Source: Methylocapsa sp. D3K7 (GTDB taxonomy: Bacteria; Pseudomonadota; Alphaproteobacteria; Rhizobiales; Beijerinckiaceae). Taken from it: a stretch of 64,000 bases of DNA. Below are positions 10,993 to 18,786 of the stretch, in pieces (positions within the stretch are counted from its first letter, which is position 1; the number at the start of each line of letters is the position of its first letter). Location of the stretch: NCBI RefSeq assembly GCF_029855125.1, contig NZ_CP123229.1, positions 806,001-870,000 on the forward strand, in the 5' to 3' direction. A program made the translations under genes and the position numbers. The notes beneath the pieces were generated by a model. It saw only the letters and a list, made by a program, of their open reading frames with translations, searched no databases and was not told the origin of the DNA.

Positions 10993-11095
10993 GCACGAAT
11001 GTTTGGCAACCGTTTGATGAAACGTTCAAGGAAATTGCCGCAACGTTCTTGCGTTACACCGGATTGAATAATTTCTCGCCCGGGAGTCTTCTCAA

Positions 11096-12658
11096 ATGAC
11101 CAAGACGGCCGAGACCAAACTTGCGGAACTCAAACTCCGCCTGCTTGAAATCAGCGACCTGGCGGGCGCGGGAGCGCTGCTCGGCTGGGATCAGTCCACC
11201 TATATGCCAAGAGGTGGCGCTCCCGCGCGGGCTCGCCAGGGCGCGACGCTCAGCAAGCTTGCGCACGAGAAATCCATCGATCCGGCGCTCGGCAAATTAC
11301 TCGACGAACTTGCGCCATATGCCGATGATCTACCTTATCAATCCGATGAGGCTAGCCTGATACGGGTCGCCCGCCGCGACTTCGAAAAGGCGATCAAAGT
11401 CCCAAGCGCCTATGTCGCCAGGGCCAGCGCCCTCGGCTCATCCTCTTATGATGCCTGGACGCGGGCACGGCCGGCGAACGACTTTGCAACCATGCGGCCG
11501 TTCCTGGAACAGGCCGTTGAACTTAGCCGTGAATATGCGGGTTTTTTTGCGCCCTATCAGCATGTTGCCGATCCGTTGATCGATGCCGCCGAGGAAGGTA
11601 TGACGACAGCGTCTATCCGCTCGCTTTTTGCCGAACTCCGGAGCGAATTGCAGCCGATCGTGCGCGCCATCGCCGAACAGCCTGTCCCCAGTGACGGCTG
11701 CTTGCGTGGCTCATTCCCTGAGACGACGCAGCTGGATTATAGCCTTTTGGTGGTCAAGCAATTTGGCTATGACCTTGATCGCGGACGGCTCGACAAGACA
11801 CATCATCCTTTTTGCACAAAATTCTCGACGGGGGACGTCCGGATCACAACCCGCGTTGACGAAAAGCTTTTCGGGGACGCACTGTTCTCCACCATGCACG
11901 AGTCCGGTCACGCGCTTTACGAGCAAGGCGTTGCCACCGCGCTCGATGGCACGCCGCTCGGATCGGGAACATCGGTCGGCGTGCACGAGAGCCAGTCGCG
12001 GCTTTGGGAAAATGTTGTCGGCCGTGGCCGTGCGTTTTGGGAGCATTTTTTCCCTATTTTGCAAGATCGTTTTCCTGATCAGTTCCGCCGGACAAGTTTC
12101 GAGACCTTTTACCGGGCGATCAACAAGGTGCAACGCTCCTTGATCCGCACGGATGCCGACGAGGTCACCTATAACCTCCACATTATGATGCGTTTCGACC
12201 TTGAGCTGGACTTGCTCGAAGGCAGTCTGCGCGTCAAGGATCTCCCCGAAGCTTGGCGTGCCCGAATGCGCACCGATCTCGGCGTTACGCCCGATGGCGA
12301 TCGTGATGGCTGTCTGCAAGATGTGCATTGGTATGCGGGCAGCGTCGGCGGCGGATTTCAGAGCTACACCATAGGCAATATTCTCAGTGCGCAGTTTTAT
12401 GCCGCCGCCCTCAACGCCTGTCCCGGCATCCCGGCCGAGATCGCGAAGGGGAAATTCGGAACCCTTCACGGCTGGCTCCGCAAGCACCTCTACGAGCATG
12501 GGCGTAAGTTCCAGCCGGGTGAGGTGGTCATGCAGGCGACGGGCGGCCCGATGAGCATCGAGCCCTATCTCGCGTATCTTCGTACCAAATATGGCGAGCT
12601 TTACCACTTACCGCCGACCGGCGAAGGCAATCGACGGGCAAGTACGGGCGGCCGTTAA
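11096..12658 (+). CDS. M32-family metallocarboxypeptidase
   Basis: M32 (thermostable carboxypeptidase Taq-type) enzymes are cytoplasmic, zinc-dependent and remove C-terminal residues from peptides. The 520-residue length is standard. The zinc motif HESGH is at residues 268-272 in MHESGHALYEQG, and the family segments LLGWDQSTYMPRGG near the N-terminus and GVHESQSRLWENVVGR after the zinc site are present. There is no signal peptide. The gene ends 17 bp before the left end of the tRNA-Asn island, so it marks the pre-insertion chromosome. Confidence 0.93.
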   Translation: MTKTAETKLAELKLRLLEISDLAGAGALLGWDQSTYMPRGGAPARARQGATLSKLAHEKSIDPALGKLLDELAPYADDLPYQSDEASLIRVARRDFEKAIKVPSAYVARASALGSSSYDAWTRARPANDFATMRPFLEQAVELSREYAGFFAPYQHVADPLIDAAEEGMTTASIRSLFAELRSELQPIVRAIAEQPVPSDGCLRGSFPETTQLDYSLLVVKQFGYDLDRGRLDKTHHPFCTKFSTGDVRITTRVDEKLFGDALFSTMHESGHALYEQGVATALDGTPLGSGTSVGVHESQSRLWENVVGRGRAFWEHFFPILQDRFPDQFRRTSFETFYRAINKVQRSLIRTDADEVTYNLHIMMRFDLELDLLEGSLRVKDLPEAWRARMRTDLGVTPDGDRDGCLQDVHWYAGSVGGGFQSYTIGNILSAQFYAAALNACPGIPAEIAKGKFGTLHGWLRKHLYEHGRKFQPGEVVMQATGGPMSIEPYLAYLRTKYGELYHLPPTGEGNRRASTGGR

Positions 12659-12675
12659 GACCAGCTGGACCAACG

Positions 12676-12697
12676 AGATTTGGCTCCCTGAGCAGGA
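12676..12697 (-). repeat. left attachment site (displaced tRNA-Asn 3' end)
   Basis: This is the distal copy of the 22-bp direct repeat. It starts AGATTTGGCTCCCTGAGC, the reverse complement of the tRNA-Asn acceptor end and CCA. The match stops at the next base on each side. Confidence 0.88.
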
Positions 12698-12756
12698 GCC
12701 TAATAACATGAATAAATACTTGAAAATAAAAGATAATTCTGCAAAAAATAAATTTT

Positions 12757-12777
12757 TATACCAACAAAGATACCAAC
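12757..12777 (+). promoter_or_regulatory. putative integrase arm-type sites, left end
   Basis: TATACCAAC and GATACCAAC lie 12 bp apart start to start, embedded in AT-rich DNA 60 bp inside the left end. A 21-bp stretch here (12758-12778) is identical to 45493-45513 at the other end of the island. This placement is typical of recombinase arm-binding sites. Confidence 0.65.
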
Positions 12778-12821
12778 AAATTTTCAAGCTGTCTTGGCCA
12801 TCAGCGCCGGTAGATCTGACC

Positions 12822-13142
12822 TTACGCCCATCGAAACGTCGGCGATCCGGAACGCAAGCGCACAGGCGTGGCCCGGCGCCGCGGCTGGTGCTGCAAACAC
12901 CGTTGGCGCTTGATTCTCGGCGATGTTCCAATCTTCGCCGGAGGCCTTCGGACCAGACATGAAAACCACTGTGGGTGAGCCAATTCCACGACACTCCAGC
13001 AGAACACGACCTCGACCGTCGTCGAATTGGCGTCAGACTTCAATTCGCTCTTGTGCGGGGTCGTCAGCGGCTCACTCGATGGAACATAATCGAGCCGGCC
13101 CCGGAGTTCATTTCTTTCATCTGAAAGTCCGGACTCCTCCAT
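12822..13142 (-). CDS. hypothetical protein at island left end
   Basis: This is a 106-codon frame starting MEESGLSDERNELRGR, 13 bp after the stop of the gene upstream on the same strand. The first 50 residues have plausible composition (VPSSEPLTTPHKSEL), but the C-terminal half becomes Arg/Pro/Cys-rich. A second frame (12784-12969, starting MVFMSGPKASGEDWN) looks more protein-like there, so a frameshift or two overlapping genes are possible. I do not recognise a family. Confidence 0.3.
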   Translation of the reverse strand: MEESGLSDERNELRGRLDYVPSSEPLTTPHKSELKSDANSTTVEVVFCWSVVELAHPQWFSCLVRRPPAKIGTSPRIKRQRCLQHQPRRRATPVRLRSGSPTFRWA

Positions 13143-13155
13143 TCCGAGACTTGGA

Positions 13156-13425
13156 TTAGCGAAGCGTCTCCTCGGCCAAGAAAGCGGCTATGTCGCGCGC
13201 CACCTCCGCCTGCATTCGCACACGCTCCGCCGCTCCCTCGCTCGGCTTCTCGGGGCCGGCGCCGTCTTGGGCCTTATCCAGATTGACGGCAGCCTGATCC
13301 CTTAGCGCGGCATAGGTCAGCACGCGGTCGATACAGCGCTGCCACTCGGAAGCGATAGCGGCCTTGATCGCGGCGTCCGCCGCCTCTCCCCGCTGTTGTT
13401 TTTCCACCGTCAATTGATCGCTCAT
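13156..13425 (-). CDS. hypothetical alpha-helical protein
   Basis: This is an 89-residue, Ala/Glu/Arg-rich, probably helical protein starting MSDQLTVEKQQRGEAADAA and ending FLAEETLR. The ATG at 13425 has AGGG 9 bases upstream; a GTG at 13488 would add 21 residues. It lies between the island left end and an IS5 element and may form an operon with the next frame. No known domain was recognised. Confidence 0.45.
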   Translation of the reverse strand: MSDQLTVEKQQRGEAADAAIKAAIASEWQRCIDRVLTYAALRDQAAVNLDKAQDGAGPEKPSEGAAERVRMQAEVARDIAAFLAEETLR

Positions 13426-13537
13426 GGTTTGCGCCCTTTGCCGGTAATGGAGGCTCAACGCACCCCCCTTAAAGATTATCTCTGACACGATTTGGTCAAT
13501 CGTGTCCTTCAGTCATCCGGTACAGCTATCAGGCTAA

Positions 13538-14469
13538 GAGCCTGACCCAAAAGGTTGTTGCGCTCGCGCTGGTTGCGTGATTCCCGAGATTCCGAAGCGT
13601 CGGAGGATGATTCGGAATGTGGACTGAGCAGCACCGCAAGATTTACCAGCGGGTCGAGAAGCGTTATCCGAGCGATATGACAGATGGCGAATGGGTGCGT
13701 CTTGAACCATTGATCCCGCCCGCCAAACCCGGTGGGCGTCCGCGCGAAACCAATATGCGCGAAGCGATCAACGCCATTCTTTATCTCCTTCGCACCGGCT
13801 GCCCATGGCGTTATCTTCCTCGCGAGGGATTTCCGCCGCGCTCGACTGTCTACAATATCTTTCGCAACTTCCAGAAAGCTGGCACCTGGGACGCGATCTG
13901 GGAACGATTGCATATGGATTTGCGTGAAGTCATGGGGCGTGAAGCGATCGCCTCGGCCGCGATCATCGACAGTCGATCCTTGAAGTCGGCGGAAAAAGGG
14001 GCGGTCATGACCGTCTGACCGGGTATGACGCCGGCAAGAAAGTGAAGGGACGCAAAATTCATGCGTTGGTCGATACGCAAGGTTTGCCGATGCGTATCGT
14101 CATTCATTCGGCGGGCGTCCAAGATCGTGATGGAGCCGCGTTCGTGCTCGATAAAATCCGCAACAGCTTCCCCTGGCTCGAACTCTTGTGGGCGGACAGC
14201 GGATACAACGCACATCAGGTTGACGCGGCGGTCGCGAAGGTTCCTTCGCTGCGCATTGAGATCGTCAAGCGCAGCGACGACATGAATGGCTTCGTCTTGC
14301 TGCCGCGCCGCTGGGTTGTCGAAAGAACCTTCTCATGGTTCGGGCGCAACCGCCGCCTCGCCAAGGATTGGGAAAATCTCGCCGCAACGCTTCAAGCCTT
14401 CTTCGCTCTCGCCTCGATCCAGATCGCCATCAGACGACTCGCCCGATAGTTGTCTTTTGAGTCAGGCTC
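13538..14469 (+). mobile_element. IS5-family element (IS427/IS1031-like), copy 1
   Basis: The element is 932 bp, with terminal inverted repeats beginning GAGCCTGACCCAAAAG on the left and the complement of CTTTTGAGTCAGGCTC on the right. It is flanked by the 3-bp direct repeat TAA (13535-13537 and 14470-14472), as expected for a group using TNA targets. It contains one two-frame transposase and appears structurally intact. Confidence 0.85.
13617..14449 (+). CDS. IS5-family transposase, two frames joined by -1 frameshift
   Basis: Frame 1 (13617-14018) encodes the N-terminal DUF4096-like domain (MTDGEWVRLEPLIPPAKPGGRP) up to IIDSRSLKSAEKG. It then runs into a stop after the run AAAAAGGGG near 13994-14002. 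The -1 frame continues GYDAGKKVKGRKIHALVDT through RRWVVERTFSWFGRNRRLAKD to the stop at 14449, giving the complete DDE domain. This arrangement is the usual programmed frameshift of this IS group rather than decay. A very similar layout is seen in the second IS5 copy at 36554-37489. Confidence 0.85.
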
Positions 14470-14788
14470 TAAGTGTTGGTGACGGCGCCCTGATGCTTCG
14501 GTCGTGGAAAAATAATGCATTTGACGTGGCGGAAAAGCTGATGTTCCGATCGGCCTTCAGGCGCACCCGCTGCGTCGTGCCGGCGTTGACACACCGCCGG
14601 AACAGCAGCGGCGACTGCTTTGGGCCGAAAGGGGACGGACTGCTTCCGAGCGAGCGACCCGAGAAAGCGGACGCAAGCCGACTTGGGAAGAGCATTGCAG
14701 AATGCCGGCGACAGTGACTACACTGCCCTCGGAACGGGCGAATGAGCCATCCAGCGAGGAAATGCCGTGTTGCAGCGTTCGCGTCAAA

Positions 14789-16348
14789 ATGGGTGAGTCC
14801 GCACCCGCACCGACCGTCCTGATCGTGGGGGCAGGTCCGGCGGGATTGTTCGCAGCCTGCGAACTTCTGCGCCATGGCGTCAAGCCGCGCATCGTGGAAC
14901 GCAGGCTTGCGCCGCATGGCGAGACTCGCGGGACAGCCCTCCAGCCGGCGGTGCTGGAGATTCTTGACCGGGCCGGCCTGATCGAACCGTTCCTTCGCGC
15001 AGGCGTGCGCGTCAGGCACATTCAACTCTTAGGTCCGGGTTTACAGGAGATCTTGAAGTCGAGTTTCGAGGATGTTGGCTGCACGTATGAGTTTCAGTGC
15101 AGCCTTCCGCAATGTCGCACCGAGGCAATCCTGCGCGAACATTTAAAGAGGCTTGGCCTTGAGATCGAATTCGGCACCAATGTCACATCGATCGAAGATG
15201 TTCCGGCCGACCTGCGCATGACGCTCGAAACCGACGGGCGAACGGAGCTCGTCACGGCGGCTTACGTTCTAGGCGCAGGCGGTGGCCATAGCATAACACG
15301 CCATTCGATGCAGGAACATCTCGCGGGAGAAACCTATGACGGTCGATATGTGGTCGCCGATGTGAAGTTTCGACTTCCCTGCCCACCCGAATGCGGCCGC
15401 GTCATTGTGGGGTCTACTGGGTTCGGACTGTTCTCGCCGCTGCCTGATGACCGCTGGCTTATTTTTGTCAATCGCGACGAGGCTGATAAGCGGCGCGAGC
15501 TTCCTACGGCAGCTGATTTGAGCGCGCTGCTCAATGCCCGGATCGGGGTTGACGTGGGGTTGAGCGATCTCCGATGGGTTTCCTATTTCAAGATGCACAA
15601 GCGTGACGTTGAGAGGATGAGCGATTGGCGGCGTTTCCTGTTGGGCGACGCCGCCCATCTGTCCAGTCAGCTCGGCGGGGAGGGAATCAACGCAGCGTTT
15701 ATGGACGCGGCTGACATCGCCTGGAAACTCGCCCTTGTCATACTCGGCGCGGCGCAACCATCACTACTCGACAGCTATGCAATCGAACGGGGGCTTGCCG
15801 ACCACCACGTGCTGGAAGTATCGGACGAGGTTCACAGCCTTGTGATGGAGCTTGTCGCGATGTGCGACGGCGGTGGCGCGCCGACCCTGCCGCCGCGGGA
15901 TCCGGCACAGAACGTGGCTGCGGCACGCAGACGGTCGATGCTTGATGTTTCCTACGCGGGAAGCGCGCTCGTCGGTCAGGCCGGCGCAGTCGTCGAAGGA
16001 CCGTCACCGGGAGACCGTTTCCCCGCCTGCTTAAGCCTAAGCGGTACGTGCCACCATCTGATCGTGTTCGGCGAGGCGCCTCGCTTGGACTATCTCCGCG
16101 CCCGCTGGGATAAACTCGTCTCGATTGTAGATGCTTCAAGCGCGCATTTCGATGCGACCAAGGCCGGCGTGCCTAACGGCGGTGCCATCCTCATTCGGCC
16201 GGACGGCTTCATCGGGTTCCGTGCCACACCCGCCAACGAAACGACAATGGACGCCATGGACGCCCACCTGACGACCTATCTGGTGCCCAACGTCGGCGCG
16301 GAACGAAGGGCAGTAATCAACTGTAGTCGTTCCGCAGATAGCGACTGA
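14789..16348 (+). CDS. FAD-dependent aromatic monooxygenase (PheA/TfdB type)
   Basis: This flavoprotein hydroxylase probably uses NAD(P)H and O2 to hydroxylate an aromatic or polyketide-like substrate. It shows the dinucleotide fold LIVGAGPAGLFAACELL at the N-terminus, the DG-type middle region, the second FAD motif LLGDAAHLSSQLGGEGINAA, and a thioredoxin-like C-terminal domain (about 430-519). The start is chosen at 14789, just before the FAD motif; upstream ATGs at 14702 and 14762 would add non-conserved residues. It stands alone, without ring-cleavage or regulator genes, so the substrate is unknown. It is island cargo just right of IS5 copy 1. Confidence 0.82.
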   Translation: MGESAPAPTVLIVGAGPAGLFAACELLRHGVKPRIVERRLAPHGETRGTALQPAVLEILDRAGLIEPFLRAGVRVRHIQLLGPGLQEILKSSFEDVGCTYEFQCSLPQCRTEAILREHLKRLGLEIEFGTNVTSIEDVPADLRMTLETDGRTELVTAAYVLGAGGGHSITRHSMQEHLAGETYDGRYVVADVKFRLPCPPECGRVIVGSTGFGLFSPLPDDRWLIFVNRDEADKRRELPTAADLSALLNARIGVDVGLSDLRWVSYFKMHKRDVERMSDWRRFLLGDAAHLSSQLGGEGINAAFMDAADIAWKLALVILGAAQPSLLDSYAIERGLADHHVLEVSDEVHSLVMELVAMCDGGGAPTLPPRDPAQNVAAARRRSMLDVSYAGSALVGQAGAVVEGPSPGDRFPACLSLSGTCHHLIVFGEAPRLDYLRARWDKLVSIVDASSAHFDATKAGVPNGGAILIRPDGFIGFRATPANETTMDAMDAHLTTYLVPNVGAERRAVINCSRSADSD

Positions 16349-16824
16349 TCTTGAGCCGCCGTTAGGCGGAAGTGAGGTTGGACACGATCTGCGCGCAGCA
16401 TTGTCGGTGTGACCAATAACCAGAGCTCTGCTTTCCACCTCTAGCAGGCGGGAAGCTCGAGGGCGAAGCGTCCGCTTCGGAGGAGCGGCGACTATTCATT
16501 GAAAGGCTTGATTGGGCGCTCTGCAGTCGGCGCCCCAGCTTCGTGAACGACTGCTTCGGAGAGCGGGGACAATCGAAACGCCCGGAGCGCTGCGCGCTCG
16601 CGGCGTCGACGTCACCATGCTCACCTGCAACTAGGCGAGCAAGGTCAAGGAACTCCAGCTCCAGCGAAAAAGAATACAACACAAGCGACCAAATTGCACC
16701 GAAATTGGAAGGCGAAACGTGCTATGGTGGCGCTGACTCAAGGGGCAGAGCGTGGCGACCTTGGGGTGGCGTGACGGCTTCATGTGCCGCGCGTACGGTT
16801 GGCCAGAGTCAGATTGGAGATATT
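16349..16824. other. non-coding stretch upstream of the rpsU pseudogene
   Basis: No convincing gene is present. Around 16430-16480 there is a degenerate copy of the island's dispersed repeat motif (TTTCCACCTC... CGTCCGCTTCGGAG). The remaining open frames have no codon bias. Confidence 0.4.
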
Positions 16825-17092
16825 TTGCTCGTTACAGTCCGCGACAATAACATCGACCAGGCATTGAAATTCCTGAAGAAAAAAATGCAGCGCGAGGGAA
16901 TATTCCGAGAGATGAAGCTCCGGTCCGCCTATGAAAAGCCGTCTGAAAGAAAAGTGCGGGAGAAAGCGGACGCCATTTCGCCGCGCTCGCAAGCTCGCCC
17001 GCAAGACTGCTATTCGCGATGGTTTGATTGCCGCCCCCAAACCGAAAACACCAGCACCCGGCCAACGCAAGCCAGCTTTCGCTCAGCTATAG
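16825..17092 (+). pseudogene. rpsU: 30S ribosomal protein S21, frameshifted copy
   Basis: A TTG start with GGAG 8 bases upstream opens [18 protein letters not shown], followed by [20 protein letters not shown], the S21 signature. After KADAI one extra T (near 16976-16978) shifts the frame. In the +1 frame the expected basic tail ([17 protein letters not shown]) and a Pro/Lys extension continue to a TAG at 17092. Without the T the protein would be about 88 residues, a normal S21 with an alphaproteobacterial tail. As written it encodes a long wrong C-terminus. It lies in the island, so it is an extra copy or a captured gene. Confidence 0.75.
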
Positions 17093-17465
17093 AAGCCTCG
17101 ACGTCGAGACAAAGCGACTCAGTGAACGGCCCCAGCGGCTTCGCTGGGAATGTCCGCTTATGCGTTCCACACGATAACCCTCGAACGACCTGGTTGGGCG
17201 CGAAATAGAAGCGGCGGGCCGAAAGGGGCATGACGGCTTTCGGGCGATGAGATGGAAAAGAGGACCTTGGCCAAATGGCACAGTCCGACCCCAAAGCGGT
17301 CCTTCGGCATCGTGCAGAAATCAACATGGGCTGTCCCGTCGGACCGGGTGCTCGGCGCGAAAAGAGCCCCAGCCGCGTTGTGTCTCGGCCATCTGATGAC
17401 GTCCCCCCATTGGAGCGGCGCGCGCAGAACAATCTCGGCAATGCGCTCAAGCTTCCACCGCTGCG
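17093..17465. other. non-coding stretch with repeat fragment
   Basis: This 373-bp spacer contains GGTTGGGCGCGAAATAGAAG (from 17193), a variant of the motif ATTGGGCGCGAAACAGAAGC seen near 21202. It therefore holds a fragment of the island's dispersed repeat. No gene was seen. Confidence 0.4.
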
Positions 17466-18371
17466 TCACTGTCCCCGCCGCCTCGGCGGTTTGTTGGAGG
17501 TTCTAGCCGGGGGCTCGCTGGGTTGTGGGGCGATGTCCGCCTGCGGCATGACAGCCGGGGGCGATCGAGACTGTTCGGTGGGTTGTGGGGCGGTGTTCAC
17601 CTCCGGCATGATCTGAAGTAGCGGCTGGGGCCCGACCGAAATCTCCCCAAGGAATGGGCGGTCGTGAGCAAGGATCAGCAACACGGACGCGGCCACCCCG
17701 GTTGCAAAGGTTCCCATCGCGATCGTAGAGGCGAGCCGGTTATCGCTGTGAACGATGGCGATCGCCAGGAGGGCGCAGACTGCTTGCAGGACCAGACATG
17801 CCCACTTAACCAAATTGACTTCGGATCGGCTGGTGAGAATGCGCTGGCGACGCGCATCCAACGCGCTTTCAAGTGCGGTGGTGATCTCACGCTGTGCGGT
17901 CTGTTGGCCCAGGTTGCTGGGCGCGAGAGCAAGAGTCAGCTGCAACGCCTCGCCGAGCGCGCGTGGGTAGATGCTCAGCGTGGCGGTGTGCCGGGCCATC
18001 ATAGGCCACTCCTGAGTTGCGGCTTCCTCAATGTAGCGGCGGATCAGCGCACGCAACCGCACCTCGGGCTCTCCCGGAAAGCTGGCGGCGAGGATTACGA
18101 CAGATCTTAGAGCACTAGCCTCCCGGTTGACTGCCACATTGGCCCGTTCGGTATCGTTCCAGACCTGCGCAGCGGTGAACGCGACGAAAAGGCCGAAGAT
18201 GATACCCAGTGGCGGCAGCATGCCGGGTGAGACGGCCTTAAATGAGCGCGCTCGCTCGCCAACCGCGAGGACCGCGACGATTGCATGGATTGCGGCCGCG
18301 ACCAGGTATGTAAGGCCGAAAACAACCAGTGCCATCCATAGGACTGGGAGATTATGCAGCCAGTCGCTCAT
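17466..18371 (-). CDS. DUF4239 (bestrophin-like) membrane protein
   Basis: This 301-residue protein starts MSDWLHNLPVLWMALVVFGL. It has two N-terminal membrane helices, a soluble middle with FGLFVAFTAAQVWNDTERANVAVNREASALRSV, and two more helices near residues 200-250. The pattern matches the DUF4239 family, whose function is not established. The C-terminal 60 residues are Pro/Ser-rich with two PQPTEQSRSPPAVMPQ-like repeats. Start 18371 has GGGG about 9 bases before; upstream in-frame codons are not conserved-looking. The gene is solitary. Confidence 0.75.
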   Translation of the reverse strand: MSDWLHNLPVLWMALVVFGLTYLVAAAIHAIVAVLAVGERARSFKAVSPGMLPPLGIIFGLFVAFTAAQVWNDTERANVAVNREASALRSVVILAASFPGEPEVRLRALIRRYIEEAATQEWPMMARHTATLSIYPRALGEALQLTLALAPSNLGQQTAQREITTALESALDARRQRILTSRSEVNLVKWACLVLQAVCALLAIAIVHSDNRLASTIAMGTFATGVAASVLLILAHDRPFLGEISVGPQPLLQIMPEVNTAPQPTEQSRSPPAVMPQADIAPQPSEPPARTSNKPPRRRGQ

Positions 18372-18786
18372 TTTATTGCCCCTTGGCCGTATTCGCCCAT
18401 TCGTAGATACGGCCGCTCGGCTCGCAAGCAGCTTAATGAGGTGACGTCCGCCCGACTTGTCGATTGTGCAAAATAAACTGTGCCCCCGGCGGCAGGTCCA
18501 GTTTAGGTCATTTTCGACGTTCCGCACGTGTGTCGGACCGATCCGGTTTAACTCAATAACCGGACGCGTGGATAGCACTCAGACACTTCGGAGTCGCGCC
18601 ACGAGCGGCCATGCACCGACGAGTGCCGAATAGCTAATATAATTCCGCCAAAGCGGACTTCTCGGCGGGGAATTGCTTATTCCGCTCGTACTTGAGCTTA
18701 CTAGAGGTACCTGAGACGCGATCTGCACTGTTTGGCGCAACTGGCCTCTTTGACCCCACGCGCATTGTCAAATATCGCGGCCATTC

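Noticed and set aside
13994..14042. Transposase of IS5 copy 1 as a pseudogene
   Set aside because: The frame change occurs at an A5G4 run, and the second IS5 copy has the same arrangement. Programmed -1 frameshifting is the usual mode in this IS group.
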